64,000 nucleotides of DNA from Agrobacterium larrymoorei (GTDB lineage Bacteria; Pseudomonadota; Alphaproteobacteria; Rhizobiales; Rhizobiaceae): positions 1,394,501 to 1,458,500 of the forward strand of contig NZ_JAUTBL010000001.1 of assembly GCF_030819275.1 (NCBI RefSeq), given 5' to 3'. The notes below the pieces were generated by a model. It saw only the letters and a program-made list of their open reading frames with translations. It had not been told where the DNA came from and made no database searches. How positions within the stretch are numbered: the stretch's first letter is position 1; every line of letters starts with the position of its first letter. Shown one piece after another: positions 9,694 through 18,980 of this stretch. Both the position numbers and the translations under genes were made by a program.

Positions 9694-9765
9694 TCGATAT
9701 TCCTGATAGTCGTTGGAAGAGAGCGCATGTCCAGGGCTAGGACAGTGTCGCTCCCAAATTTTGGG

Positions 9766-10506
9766 TTAGGCGCTGTAGAGACGATAGCGGCTGCCGGGAT
9801 AAAGCAGCCGGACCGAGGAGATCACGCCAGCTTCAGACCATGTGCGTCGGCGCACGAGAAGGCATGGCTCAGTCTTGGAGATCTGAAGCAACTTGCATTC
9901 CCATGCTTGCGCCGTCACCGCCTCGATATGCTGCTCGGCCCTGACGATCGGGGCAATGGCTGTCAAATATCCGTTCGGCGTCGTCTTGGCGAAGTTCTGA
10001 TCGATATAGTGCGGAACGATGGCGTGGTTGACGAAACGATCCTCGATCTGCATCGGCACTGAATCTTCCGCATGCACTATGATCGAATGGGAGACTGGGC
10101 TGCCGATCTCGATCGAAAGGGCCTCTGCCAATTCGGCCTCGCAGCTTTCCATTCGAAGCATAATGACATTGGCTGTATGGACGCCACCATTGCGAGTGAT
10201 TTCGTCGGCAATATTGGGGACGCTCTGAAACTGCGATGTTCGCTTCTTGCTGGCAACGAAAGACCCCTTGCCCTGTACGCGAACGACGAAGCCTTCATCG
10301 GCCAGTTCGCGCAGTGCGCGATTGGCCGTCATGCGGCTAACGCCGAGCAATTCGACCAGTTCATTTTCGGAAGGAACGCGATGGCCGACGGCCCACTCGC
10401 CGGTTTCGACGCGGCTTCGAACATAATCCTTGAGCGTGACATAGAGCGGCTTGTCGGAAGCCTGCTCGTCATGTCGCTTGTCGACCTGTTTTTCTACCGG
10501 TTGCAT
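9766..10506 (-). CDS. GntR/UTRA-family repressor, HutC-like
   Basis: The 246-residue protein has an N-terminal GntR winged helix (about residues 15-80: GHRVPSENELVELLGVSRMTANRALRELADEGFVVRVQGKGSFVA) and a C-terminal UTRA ligand domain (about 100-240), the arrangement and length of the histidine-utilisation repressor HutC. The start at 10506 is chosen for length and for GGAG upstream; a reading from 10626 would run into the preceding gene. It lies between the binding-protein and lyase genes of the same operon. It probably senses a product of the lyase (urocanate or thiourocanate type); that is inference. Confidence 0.82.
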   Translation of the reverse strand: MQPVEKQVDKRHDEQASDKPLYVTLKDYVRSRVETGEWAVGHRVPSENELVELLGVSRMTANRALRELADEGFVVRVQGKGSFVASKKRTSQFQSVPNIADEITRNGGVHTANVIMLRMESCEAELAEALSIEIGSPVSHSIIVHAEDSVPMQIEDRFVNHAIVPHYIDQNFAKTTPNGYLTAIAPIVRAEQHIEAVTAQAWECKLLQISKTEPCLLVRRRTWSEAGVISSVRLLYPGSRYRLYSA

Positions 10507-10562
10507 GAGGCTCCAAAAGGCGAACGACGCAGGTTCGGCATCTGACGCGTCGGGGGCGCGTG

Positions 10563-10590
10563 TGCGGGTATGGTGCGTGCCATACCCGCA
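10563..10590. terminator. Strong hairpin between binding-protein gene and HutC-like gene
   Basis: TGCGGGTATGG (10563-10573) and CCATACCCGCA (10580-10590) form a perfect 11-bp stem with a 6-base loop. There is no T-run on either strand, so it may stabilise or attenuate the operon transcript rather than end it. Confidence 0.5.
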
Positions 10591-10598
10591 AACAGCAT

Positions 10599-11513
10599 TC
10601 AGTTCAACTTGTGCGCCGTCAGCCACTCGTCGGCAACCACATCGAAGCTGTCATGGTTGGCAAGACGGCCGTTCATGACGATCAGGTCATTGGTCGTCAG
10701 AGCAGCGGAAACCGCATCCAGCGTCTTTGTCACCGTGTCATTGACCTTGGCCTTTGCCATGACCGGCACGATATTCTGTGCCGGGAACAGATTCTTGACG
10801 TCTTCCAGAATGATCAGGTCGTTGGCGGCGATTGCCGGGTCCGTCGAGAAGAGGTTAGCCGCCTGAACCTGATTGTTCAGCAGTGCCGACAGGGTCAGTG
10901 GGCCACCGACATCGAGAGACTTGAACGACTTGAATTCAAGGCCATAGAGTTCCTTCAGGCCGATGATGCCTTCCTTGCGGGTCTTCCATTCCGGCGGGCC
11001 GCCGAGCACCAGTTCGGATGCGACGGGCTTGAGATCGGCAATGGTCTTCAGCTTGTATTTCTCAGCAGTGGCACGCGTGACCGCCACACCATCGGAATCC
11101 TGAGCCGCGGATGGCGTCAGCATAACGACACCCTCTGGCAGCGCCTTTGTCAGTGCTGCAGCGACGTCCGCGGGCGAATGGGCGGTGGCGTTCTTGTCGA
11201 GATAGCTCAATGTCGCGCCGGCATATTCCGGCAGGAGATCAATCGAGCCATCGAGAAGCGCCGGCATATAGACTTCGCGGCTGCCGATGCTGAGCTTCGT
11301 CTCCGTCTTGATGCCCTTGGCGGCGAGAGCCTTGGCATAGATGGTGGCCAGAAGCTGGCTTTCGGGGAAGTCGGCCGAGCCGACGATGATGGTGGACGTA
11401 TCCGAGCGCTGAGCCGGAGCCTTCCCGAGGGGATCGGTCTGGGCAAGCGTCGTGGTGGCAGAAAGCGCGATCAGCGCGAATGCGCCGGCGGCCTTTAAGA
11501 TACTGAATGCCAT
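10599..11513 (-). CDS. Glycine betaine/quaternary amine-type ABC substrate-binding protein (OpuAC family)
   Basis: The 304-residue protein starts with a signal peptide (MAFSILKAAGAFALIALSAT, cleavage near ALAQ-TDP, residues 20-26). The mature part is OpuAC-like: IIVGSADFPESQLLATIYAKAL, LLPEYAGATLSYL and a C-terminal LTTNDLIVMNGRL. It would bind a quaternary-amine ligand such as betaine, choline or a histidine betaine in the periplasm and pass it to the two permeases encoded upstream. Which ligand is not readable, but the downstream lyase homologue points to a betaine of histidine. Confidence 0.85.
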   Translation of the reverse strand: MAFSILKAAGAFALIALSATTTLAQTDPLGKAPAQRSDTSTIIVGSADFPESQLLATIYAKALAAKGIKTETKLSIGSREVYMPALLDGSIDLLPEYAGATLSYLDKNATAHSPADVAAALTKALPEGVVMLTPSAAQDSDGVAVTRATAEKYKLKTIADLKPVASELVLGGPPEWKTRKEGIIGLKELYGLEFKSFKSLDVGGPLTLSALLNNQVQAANLFSTDPAIAANDLIILEDVKNLFPAQNIVPVMAKAKVNDTVTKTLDAVSAALTTNDLIVMNGRLANHDSFDVVADEWLTAHKLN

Positions 11514-11576
11514 GCAAGCTACTCCTTTTGTTTCAACGTCTTCAGAATGAAAATGCGGTTTTGGTTGATGCCCGCC

Positions 11577-12248
11577 CTATGCGCGGCGGGTTAGTCCTGG
11601 TGATACCGTGAGCCTCGATATGATGCCGATCACCAGATCGACCATAAGGGCAAGCACACCGACCAGAACGGCGCCGGCTGCCATCTCATAGTAGTCGTTC
11701 TGGGCGCGTCCATCGATGATGAGGCGCCCCAGTCCGCCAAGCGATACGTAAGCCGCAATGGTTGCCGTCGAGATGATCTGCAATGTCGCGCTCCGAAGCC
11801 CGGAGAAGATCAGTGGCAGAGCGCAAGGAAGTTCGACATCGAAGAGAATATCGAGGGGGCGCTTGCCCATGCCGCGCGCTGCATCCACCGCTGCCGAATC
11901 CACTGCCGCAACGCCGGCATAGGTCGCGCTCATGATGGGCGGCACGGCCAGCAGCACGAGAACGATGATGCTTGGCACGATGAACGCCATGTCGGAGGCA
12001 AAGACCGGACCGAAGAGAATGACGAGCAGCACGATCAGACCGAGGCTCGGCAGCGCTCGCAAAGCGTTGGCTAGGCCGGCAATGACGACCACGCCTCGGC
12101 CGGTATGCCCGACATAAAGACCGATCGGCAGGCCGATCAGGCAGGAGAAGAAGAGGGCAACGCCGCTATAGATCAGATGCTGGATGACGAGTGCGAAGAC
12201 GCCGTCGGTGCCCGTCCAGTGGGCAGGATCGGAAAACCACGCGATCAT
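11577..12248 (-). CDS. OpuC/ProW-type ABC permease (second)
   Basis: This 223-residue integral membrane protein has about six hydrophobic segments and the permease EAA-like loop (VDAARGMGKRPLDILFDVELPCALPLIFSGLRSA), as in OpuCB/OpuCD and YehW/YehY. The ATG at 12248 overlaps the stop of the preceding permease gene (ATGA), which fixes this start; a longer frame to 12947 is only an open frame through the other permease. It should pair with the product of 12245-12895 as a heterodimeric channel. Confidence 0.86.
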   Translation of the reverse strand: MIAWFSDPAHWTGTDGVFALVIQHLIYSGVALFFSCLIGLPIGLYVGHTGRGVVVIAGLANALRALPSLGLIVLLVILFGPVFASDMAFIVPSIIVLVLLAVPPIMSATYAGVAAVDSAAVDAARGMGKRPLDILFDVELPCALPLIFSGLRSATLQIISTATIAAYVSLGGLGRLIIDGRAQNDYYEMAAGAVLVGVLALMVDLVIGIISRLTVSPGLTRRA

Positions 12249-12895
12249 CGTTCTGCACTCCCGGGCTGCCATGGTGTCAGGCGCTTTGTGGCAAAGAGCA
12301 CGATCCCGTCGAGCAGAGCAGCCAGCAGCACGCACAGAACGATACCGGCGATGATCGGCGTCAGGAAGCGTAGTTGAAGTCCTTGCGTGAATAAAAGGCC
12401 AAGCTGAGGGGTACCCACGAGTGCCGCAACCGAGACGATACTGACATTGGACACCACGGCCACACGCAGGCCCGCCGCAATCACCGGCACGGCAAGCGGA
12501 AGCTCGACGAAAAGAAGCCGCGGCAATGTGCGATAGCCCATGGAATTGGCAGCTTGAATGACATCGGGCTGTACGGAATCGAGGCCGTCGGTGACCGTGC
12601 GGATGAGAAGCGCCAGCGCATAGATCGTCAGCGCGACAACCACGTTGAGCGGATCGAGAATGCGTGTGCCGAGAACGAGCGGGAGCAGAACGAAGAGGGC
12701 AAGCGACGGAATGGTGTAAAGCAATCCGGCAGCGCCCAGCATGGTGGAGCGAAAGAAGCCGGCCCGGTGCGCAAGCCAGCCAAGCGGCAGTGCGAGGACG
12801 AGGCCGATAACCACCGGGATGACCGAAAGCCAAAGGTGCCAGAGGAAGAGTTCGGCGATACGGCCGGACTCGCGGTACAGCCAATCGAACCTCAT
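12245..12895 (-). CDS. OpuC/ProW-type ABC permease (first)
   Basis: A 216-residue membrane protein with five to six hydrophobic helices and the family loop VIQAANSMGYRTLPRLLFVELPLAVPVIAAGLRVA. It begins in an overlap with the ATPase gene (12892-12895) and ends in an overlap with the second permease gene, so the three are translationally coupled. Together with the second permease it forms the transmembrane part of a quaternary-amine importer. Confidence 0.86.
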   Translation of the reverse strand: MRFDWLYRESGRIAELFLWHLWLSVIPVVIGLVLALPLGWLAHRAGFFRSTMLGAAGLLYTIPSLALFVLLPLVLGTRILDPLNVVVALTIYALALLIRTVTDGLDSVQPDVIQAANSMGYRTLPRLLFVELPLAVPVIAAGLRVAVVSNVSIVSVAALVGTPQLGLLFTQGLQLRFLTPIIAGIVLCVLLAALLDGIVLFATKRLTPWQPGSAER

Positions 12896-14007
12896 GCTTG
12901 CGCCCTCGCGCGACCGGTGCGGGCCGCCTCGATCGCAGCGACCACATGCGGCAGGGTGACCGTGCCCGCCAATGTGCCTGATGGTCCGACGATCACGCCT
13001 CGGCCCGACGGTGAACTGAGGGCGGCGTCAAGAACGTTGCGCAGGCTGCTGCCTTCGACGGCAAGCGTACCGCTGAGATTGAGATCGCCCTCTCTCAAGG
13101 GCGCCTTGATGCTTTCCACATCGGCCCAACCCAGCGGGCGGTTCTCGGCGTCGGCGACGAGCACCCATCTGTCGGTCGCAATCTGGCGAAGGGATTCCGG
13201 TGTGGCACCGAGCGCGGCTGTCGGTTCATGGCCAAGTTGCACGCCATCATCATTGAAGTCGGCGAAACCCAGGATGCGATAACCCCGGTCACGACCGATG
13301 AAATCGGCGACGAAGTCGTCGGCCGGTCTTGCCAGTAATTCCTGGGGCGTGGCGATCTGCGCCAGCGTTCCGCCAGTGCGCAGAACCGCGACCTGATCTC
13401 CAAGCTTCAGAGCCTCGTCGATGTCATGCGTGACCATGATGATGGTCTTGCCGATTTCGCGCTGGAGGCGGAGGAACTCGTCCTGCAACTGGGCACGGAC
13501 CACTGGGTCGACGGCGCTGAAAGGCTCGTCCATCAGCATGAATTTGGGGTCGGAGGCGAGCGCGCGAGCAACGCCGACGCGCTGCTGCTGGCCACCGGAA
13601 AGCTGCCAGGGATAGCGATTGGCGAAAGCGGAGGAGAGGCCGATCCGCTCCAGAAGATCATGAGCAGTACGAAGCGCTTGCTCCTTGGGCGTTCCGTTCA
13701 GCCGCGCGGTCGTTGCAATGTTCTGCACGACGGTGCGATGAGGAAAGAGACCGGCATTTTGAATGACGTAACCGATCTTACGGCGCAGAAGCGCCACATC
13801 CATGGCGTCCGTCGGTTCGCCATCGAGAAGAATTCTGCCCGAGGAGGGTGTGATCAGCCGGTTGACCATACGCAGCGACGTCGTCTTGCCACAGCCCGAT
13901 GGTCCAACGAAGATGGTCAGCTTCCCGCTTGGAGCCGTCAGCGACAGATTGTCGACAGCCGTGGTCGGCCCTCGATAGTGCTTACTGACATGATCGAATG
14001 TAATCAT
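12892..14007 (-). CDS. OpuC/ProV-type ABC ATP-binding protein
   Basis: The 371-residue ATPase carries Walker A GPSGCGKT (35-42), the signature LSGGQ (136-140), Walker B ending in Asp160-Glu161 and a switch histidine in VTHDIDEA. The C-terminal part after about residue 235 looks like the tandem CBS-type regulatory region of OpuCA/ProV proteins. It is the first gene of the operon, preceded by a short dyad at 14060-14071. It energises uptake through the two permeases. Confidence 0.87.
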   Translation of the reverse strand: MITFDHVSKHYRGPTTAVDNLSLTAPSGKLTIFVGPSGCGKTTSLRMVNRLITPSSGRILLDGEPTDAMDVALLRRKIGYVIQNAGLFPHRTVVQNIATTARLNGTPKEQALRTAHDLLERIGLSSAFANRYPWQLSGGQQQRVGVARALASDPKFMLMDEPFSAVDPVVRAQLQDEFLRLQREIGKTIIMVTHDIDEALKLGDQVAVLRTGGTLAQIATPQELLARPADDFVADFIGRDRGYRILGFADFNDDGVQLGHEPTAALGATPESLRQIATDRWVLVADAENRPLGWADVESIKAPLREGDLNLSGTLAVEGSSLRNVLDAALSSPSGRGVIVGPSGTLAGTVTLPHVVAAIEAARTGRARAQA

Positions 14008-14059
14008 AGGCGCGTTCCCTTTTCTGTCCCGGATGTCGCCAGCGATCCGGTCTCCTTGG

Positions 14060-14071
14060 TTGTCTATACAA
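14060..14071. promoter_or_regulatory. Candidate HutC-type operator upstream of the quaternary-amine operon
   Basis: TTGTCTATACAA is an imperfect dyad (TTGT-N4-ACAA) similar in layout to operators of HutC-like GntR regulators. It lies 53 bases before the first gene of the operon that encodes the HutC-like protein. Binding by that protein is inferred. Confidence 0.4.
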
Positions 14072-14208
14072 GCACGAAGTTATGCGAGGCGCAAGCGGGT
14101 GGCGCTTAAAGAAAACGCGGTATTTATTTGTGCTTAAATCTTGTGCTCAGCCTGCGGTGTTCCGCGCGGCTGACGATCGGAGAACCACGGTTCTCGTCAT
14201 ACGTGATG

Positions 14209-16101
14209 TCAAGGACGCCATTGCTGAGGGCTTTTGCCGTCAAGCTCTCTGTCTAGGTAAAAGGCTGCGCTAATCATGGCCAGATGCGTAAACGCCTGCG
14301 GGAAGTTTCCGAGCAATTCACCACGGTGATCGAACTCTTCTGCGTAGAGGCCCAGGTGGTTGGCATAATTCAACAGTGCTTCGAAGGTCGCACGCGCTTT
14401 CTTCAAATCACCGGCCCTTGCAAGGCATTCGGCATACCAGAACGAGCAGGCAGAGAACGACCCTTCCTGACCGCTCAACCCATCTTCGCTCTTATAGCGA
14501 TGAACAAGGCCGTCATCGGCAAGCGTGTCACCGATCGCGTCCAGAGTTGCCAACCAGCGCGGATCCGTGGCGCTTACGAACCTCACAAGCGGCATCAGCA
14601 GCAGCGAAGCGTCTAGGGTGTCGCCACCCTTGGTCTGGACGAAGTGTCCTTTTTCCTCGTTCCAGAAGTTTGCCCAGATGTCCTCACAGATATTGTTTCT
14701 AACATCGATCCACCGGCTGAAGGGTGCCGCGAGCGATCGCTTGCTCGCCAGGCGAATAGCGCGGTCGACTGCCACCCAGCACATGAGGCGAGAATGCAGG
14801 AAATGCTGGGGACCGCGCCGCATTTCCCAGATGCCGGCATCAGGCTCCTCCCAATGTTCGCAAACATAGTTGATGATGTCTCGCACCCCGTTCCAGCCAT
14901 CATGAGAAATGGCGTGGCCATATTTGTTGCTGAGATAGACGGCATCCATCAACTCGCCATAGATATCGAGTTGCACCTGTTTCGCCGCGCCGTTTCCGAT
15001 CCGCACGGGTCGCGCTCCGCCATATCCGCTTAAGTGATCGAGAGACACCTCATCCGCGACCGTGCTCCCGTCGACGGCATACATGATGTCGAGCTTTCCA
15101 TTTGTACCGCATCGCATTGCGCGTTTGCCGATCCAGGACGTGAAGTCTTGCGCCTCCTGCTGATAGCCAAGCCGCATCAAAGCATAGACCGTAAAGGATG
15201 CGTCGCGGATCCATGTGGCGCGGTAGTCCCAGTTTCGAATTCCGCCAGGCGCCTCTGGTAGCCCGAAGGTTCCGGCGGCGATGATCGACCCGTGTCGGCG
15301 TGACGTCATCAATTTCAGCGTCAGGGCAGAGCGGGTCACCATTTCGCGCCACCGACCACGATAGGACGATTGAGCAGCCCAATCCTGCCAATACTGGATT
15401 GTCGCGTCCTCAAACCCTGCGACGTCTGCCAAGTCCATTGGCTCTTCGTCGGCCCCGGTTAGAACGAAATCGCCTGTTTCTCCGGCGGTCAGCTTCGCCT
15501 TGCAGATCACGTCGCCATCGAGCGGCTGAAGCGCGAGATTGGACGTGAGCCTGATCCCGTCGCAGTGCTTGGGCCGCCACAGCGCGGTGTGCCCATCGAT
15601 CTCGGCAGTTTCCTTCTGCCTTGCATAGTCGAACCGAGGCGCACAGCGTAATGTGATCGCGACCGTCCCGCGCGTCACTTTCAGTCGCCGCACCAATTTC
15701 GTTGAGGTTGAGGCACTGTCTTCCCTGACGGCCATGAAGTCCGTGAGTTCGGCGCTGGCATTCTCGCCCATCCAGCGAGTGACCAGCACATTGGTGTCTG
15801 GCCGGTAATGCTGCACGATCCGAACATCGGGAATATCCGGCAGGATTTCAAAGAGACCACCTCGGTCCGGATCGAGCAGACCGGCAAAGATGGTTGGGCT
15901 ATCGAAATTTGGCCAACACATGAAATCGATCGCACCGTCTTTGGCAATAAGCGCTAGCGTCGCTAGATCGCCGACGATACCGTGATCTGAGATAGGCCGC
16001 GGGACGGGCCTGCTGGCGGTCTCATCTTTTGAGAGACTATGGCTTTCGACTTCAGAGGGAGTGCGGACGTCCATTCGATAATCCATCAAGTGTGATCGCA
16101 T
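14209..16101 (-). CDS. Glycoside hydrolase family 15 protein (glucoamylase/trehalase type)
   Basis: The protein (630 residues from this start) opens with the bacterial GH15 signature ISDHGIVGDLATLALIAKDGAIDFMCWPNFDSP, followed by a beta-rich N-terminal domain and the alpha/alpha barrel beginning near TWIRDASFTVYALMRLGY. Candidate catalytic glutamates lie in EEPDAGIWEMRRG and in LYAEEFDHRGELLGNFPQAFTH near the C-terminus. It should hydrolyse alpha-glucosidic bonds; the substrate (maltooligosaccharide or trehalose) is not determined. No signal peptide is seen. The start is uncertain: the frame is open up to a GTG at 16164, and ATGs at 16101, 16086 and 16074 are all possible. Confidence 0.85.
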   Translation of the reverse strand: MRSHLMDYRMDVRTPSEVESHSLSKDETASRPVPRPISDHGIVGDLATLALIAKDGAIDFMCWPNFDSPTIFAGLLDPDRGGLFEILPDIPDVRIVQHYRPDTNVLVTRWMGENASAELTDFMAVREDSASTSTKLVRRLKVTRGTVAITLRCAPRFDYARQKETAEIDGHTALWRPKHCDGIRLTSNLALQPLDGDVICKAKLTAGETGDFVLTGADEEPMDLADVAGFEDATIQYWQDWAAQSSYRGRWREMVTRSALTLKLMTSRRHGSIIAAGTFGLPEAPGGIRNWDYRATWIRDASFTVYALMRLGYQQEAQDFTSWIGKRAMRCGTNGKLDIMYAVDGSTVADEVSLDHLSGYGGARPVRIGNGAAKQVQLDIYGELMDAVYLSNKYGHAISHDGWNGVRDIINYVCEHWEEPDAGIWEMRRGPQHFLHSRLMCWVAVDRAIRLASKRSLAAPFSRWIDVRNNICEDIWANFWNEEKGHFVQTKGGDTLDASLLLMPLVRFVSATDPRWLATLDAIGDTLADDGLVHRYKSEDGLSGQEGSFSACSFWYAECLARAGDLKKARATFEALLNYANHLGLYAEEFDHRGELLGNFPQAFTHLAMISAAFYLDRELDGKSPQQWRP

Positions 16102-16484
16102 GCCGGACGAAAGAAGCGTCTCGTTTCGATTTGCCGAAAGGTCGAGCAGTGCTTCTTCATCCACGACATTGTCTTCACAACGTCAGCATTCGCCTTGCGT
16201 TCCAAGGCAGCCGATCTCTTGGCGAACGGACTGTGTCCCTTGACGAAGGTGGAAGGTGCCTAGACGTGGAAATGTGCTAGACACCAAGTCATGATTTCCG
16301 GTGCAGAACTCAGGGACTGGACCTCGCGGCCCGATGGCATCATGCGTGGAGGAGCGGCGACCGCTCGATATAAATGTATTCCAGTTTGGTTTACAAGCAT
16401 TCGGTATTTAAGATGTTTTTTATCCATTTCCTCTAGGGTCTGCCGATGCTTGGGCGGCTAAGCGCTGTGGGGGAGAGTAAGAGC

Positions 16485-18980
16485 ATGACAATATCCCAAA
16501 AGGTGAAGTCCATCGGTTTCAGGACGACGGGTGGTATGGCGTTGCTGCTGATATCTGTCGTGTTGGTCGCCGTTGTGGGTATCCGGGGGATGGGAAGCCT
16601 GACGGGTGCTGTATCCCAGACAGTGGATACCTCGAAGGTTTTGATCGGCGCGAACAAGGCAGAAGGCGCGATCATCCAGTATCTTGTCAGCAAGGATCCC
16701 AAATGGATTGACGAGGCTGTCGGTGCTCTCGATACGGCGCAATCGAAGCTGAACATGCTTGCTCTTTCCATGAACGAAAAGGCTGAGCTTTCCAGCGGCA
16801 TCGCCAAGACGGCTGACGCGGTGAAAGCTCTGGCTGCCTCGCAGGATGCTGTTCAGAAGGCCGGTGTGGCTTTGCGCGATGCGGCGGGCAGCATGGTGAC
16901 GCTCGCCGAGCAGACGGAAAAAACGTCTCAGGATATCGCTAACCAGGCGGAGACCAATTCCAACAATGCGCTGGTGACACTCAACAGCATTCGCATTCTG
17001 ATTCAGAACGCCAGCACCTTCAGTGAAGGCACCAATGCAGTCGAGCTTGCGCTGGTTCGCGCCTCGGGGCAGGGCGGTCAGATTTCGACCGATCAGCTTA
17101 AGGCGCCGATGGCGCGGGCCGAGGCGGGTTTGGCTGAAGTCGTGAAACTCGGTGGGACACCGGACATCCAGCCAATCATCAGCAATCTGGCAGAAACATT
17201 CTCGGATATCGAGAGTGCGATTGCCAAAGACAATGGTGCCGCGCTGGTCTCGACGCAGGACTTTGCGCTGTTCTCGAAAATCTCCACCATCACCCAGGCG
17301 CTCGACGAAGCGCTGCGCAAATCCGCCGAGACCGAACTTGCCGCCAAAAGCGAGAAGGACAAGGCCCGCTCCAAGGCACGCATCATTTCCGGCACGGCGC
17401 GCAATTTCAGCAACGTCTTGAAGGAGACGCTTGCCCAGGTCGAACGTTATCGCGTCCAGCCGTCGCCAGAGTCCGTGGAGGTGATTGCGGCTGGCCTGAA
17501 GAAGGCCGAAGCGCTGGGCACCATGCTATCGAAAACCTCCGGGACCGACGTGACGGCCAATCTCGCGCAACTCCGTCAGTCCTTCGACGCGATGAAGACC
17601 AATCTAACCACATCCGACCAGCAGGCGTCGCTGGTCGTTTCCACATTGCAAAGCGTCACCGATGGCATCGTGAAGATCGCCGGCGAAATTGCCTCGAGAT
17701 CGGAGCGTCAGGGCAGCCAGGGCACATCATGGATGTGGGGTGCGGGCCTGTTCAGCCTTGTCTTGGCGATGGCGATCGCGCTCTTCATGGTGCGCTCCGT
17801 AGCGCGGCCGATGATGCAAGTGGCGCAGGCCATGGCACGGCTTGCACGGGGAGAGACCGACACCCAGCTGAAGCTTGCCAAGACCGATAATGAAATCGGC
17901 GAGATGATCGGCGCGCTGCAGGTGTTCCAGCAAAATGACCGTGCCCGTATCCATGCCGAGGCCGAAGCCAATCGGGAGAGACAGCAGGCCGAGCACATGC
18001 AGCGTGAACGCGAGGCTGAACGCATGACGGAAGCGCAGGCGATGGAGCATGCCTTTCGCCAGATATCCACGGGGCTTGATGCGCTTTCCAAGGGTGATCT
18101 CACGGCGCGCATCGGCGCAGTCGATCCACGCTACGATCGGATCAGAGACCATTTCAACAGCGCGGTTTCCACCCTTGAGCAGGCAATCGACGCGGTGATT
18201 CAAAGCGTCGGCACCATTCAATCGGGTCTGTTTGAAATCTCAAGTGCGTCCAACGATCTTGCCCGCCGCACGGAGCAGCAGGCCGCGTCACTTGAAGAAA
18301 CGGTTGCAGCCCTCGGTGAAGTGGCGAGTGGCATCAACGGAACAGCTGATGGTGCAAGCCATGCCCAAAAGACCGTATCTCTGGCAAAAACCAATGCGGA
18401 AAATGGCGGTGGTGTGGTGGAACGCGCCATCAGTGCGATGAGCGAAATTCAGGGATCTTCCGCAAAAATCGGCAACATCATCGGCGTGATTGACGAAATC
18501 GCATTCCAGACGAACCTGTTGGCGCTGAATGCCGGGGTTGAGGCGGCCCGCGCTGGAGAGGCCGGCAAAGGTTTTGCTGTCGTCGCTCAGGAAGTGCGCG
18601 AACTGGCGCAGAGATCGGCCGGTGCCGCACGCGAGATCAAGGCTCTGATCTCCACATCGTCAGCCCAGGTCACGACAGGCGTTCAGCTCGTCGACGAAAC
18701 GGGGATGTCGCTGAAAGATATCTGCGAGCAGGTGGGTGGCATCAGCGCCATCATCGACAGGATTGCCACTGCAGCGCGCGAACAGGCGGTGAGCCTGCGC
18801 GAAGTCTCCGCGGCTGGCGATGCCATGGACAAGGTGACCCAGCAGAACGCGGCGATGGTTGAGGAGACGACCGCGGCAGCGCAAACCCTGGTGCATGAGA
18901 CCGAAAGACTGGCGCAGATGGTGGGGCAATTCGCCACGACACGGTCCGTGAGGGGCGGTATGCATGCCGCGGCAGCTTAA
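16485..18980 (+). CDS. Methyl-accepting chemotaxis protein
   Basis: The 831-residue receptor has an N-terminal membrane helix (about residues 15-40), a long helical periplasmic sensor region, a second membrane helix in SWMWGAGLFSLVLAMAIALFMV, a HAMP domain (VARPMMQVAQAMARLARGE) and a C-terminal signalling coiled coil. The hairpin tip reads EIAFQTNLLALNAGVEAARAGEAGKGFAVVAQEVRELAQRS, the interaction site for CheA and CheW. The start at 16485 has GGGGGAG upstream. It is a single orphan receptor; no other che genes are in the window and the ligand is unknown. Confidence 0.92.
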   Translation: MTISQKVKSIGFRTTGGMALLLISVVLVAVVGIRGMGSLTGAVSQTVDTSKVLIGANKAEGAIIQYLVSKDPKWIDEAVGALDTAQSKLNMLALSMNEKAELSSGIAKTADAVKALAASQDAVQKAGVALRDAAGSMVTLAEQTEKTSQDIANQAETNSNNALVTLNSIRILIQNASTFSEGTNAVELALVRASGQGGQISTDQLKAPMARAEAGLAEVVKLGGTPDIQPIISNLAETFSDIESAIAKDNGAALVSTQDFALFSKISTITQALDEALRKSAETELAAKSEKDKARSKARIISGTARNFSNVLKETLAQVERYRVQPSPESVEVIAAGLKKAEALGTMLSKTSGTDVTANLAQLRQSFDAMKTNLTTSDQQASLVVSTLQSVTDGIVKIAGEIASRSERQGSQGTSWMWGAGLFSLVLAMAIALFMVRSVARPMMQVAQAMARLARGETDTQLKLAKTDNEIGEMIGALQVFQQNDRARIHAEAEANRERQQAEHMQREREAERMTEAQAMEHAFRQISTGLDALSKGDLTARIGAVDPRYDRIRDHFNSAVSTLEQAIDAVIQSVGTIQSGLFEISSASNDLARRTEQQAASLEETVAALGEVASGINGTADGASHAQKTVSLAKTNAENGGGVVERAISAMSEIQGSSAKIGNIIGVIDEIAFQTNLLALNAGVEAARAGEAGKGFAVVAQEVRELAQRSAGAAREIKALISTSSAQVTTGVQLVDETGMSLKDICEQVGGISAIIDRIATAAREQAVSLREVSAAGDAMDKVTQQNAAMVEETTAAAQTLVHETERLAQMVGQFATTRSVRGGMHAAAA

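Noticed and set aside
10560..11498. Open frame opposite the OpuAC-type binding protein gene
   Set aside because: Antisense shadow of a well-supported gene with signal peptide and family motifs.
11577..12947. Long leftward open frame of 456 codons through both permease genes
   Set aside because: Only the part after the ATG at 12248 is permease-like; the earlier part is a shadow of the first permease in another frame.
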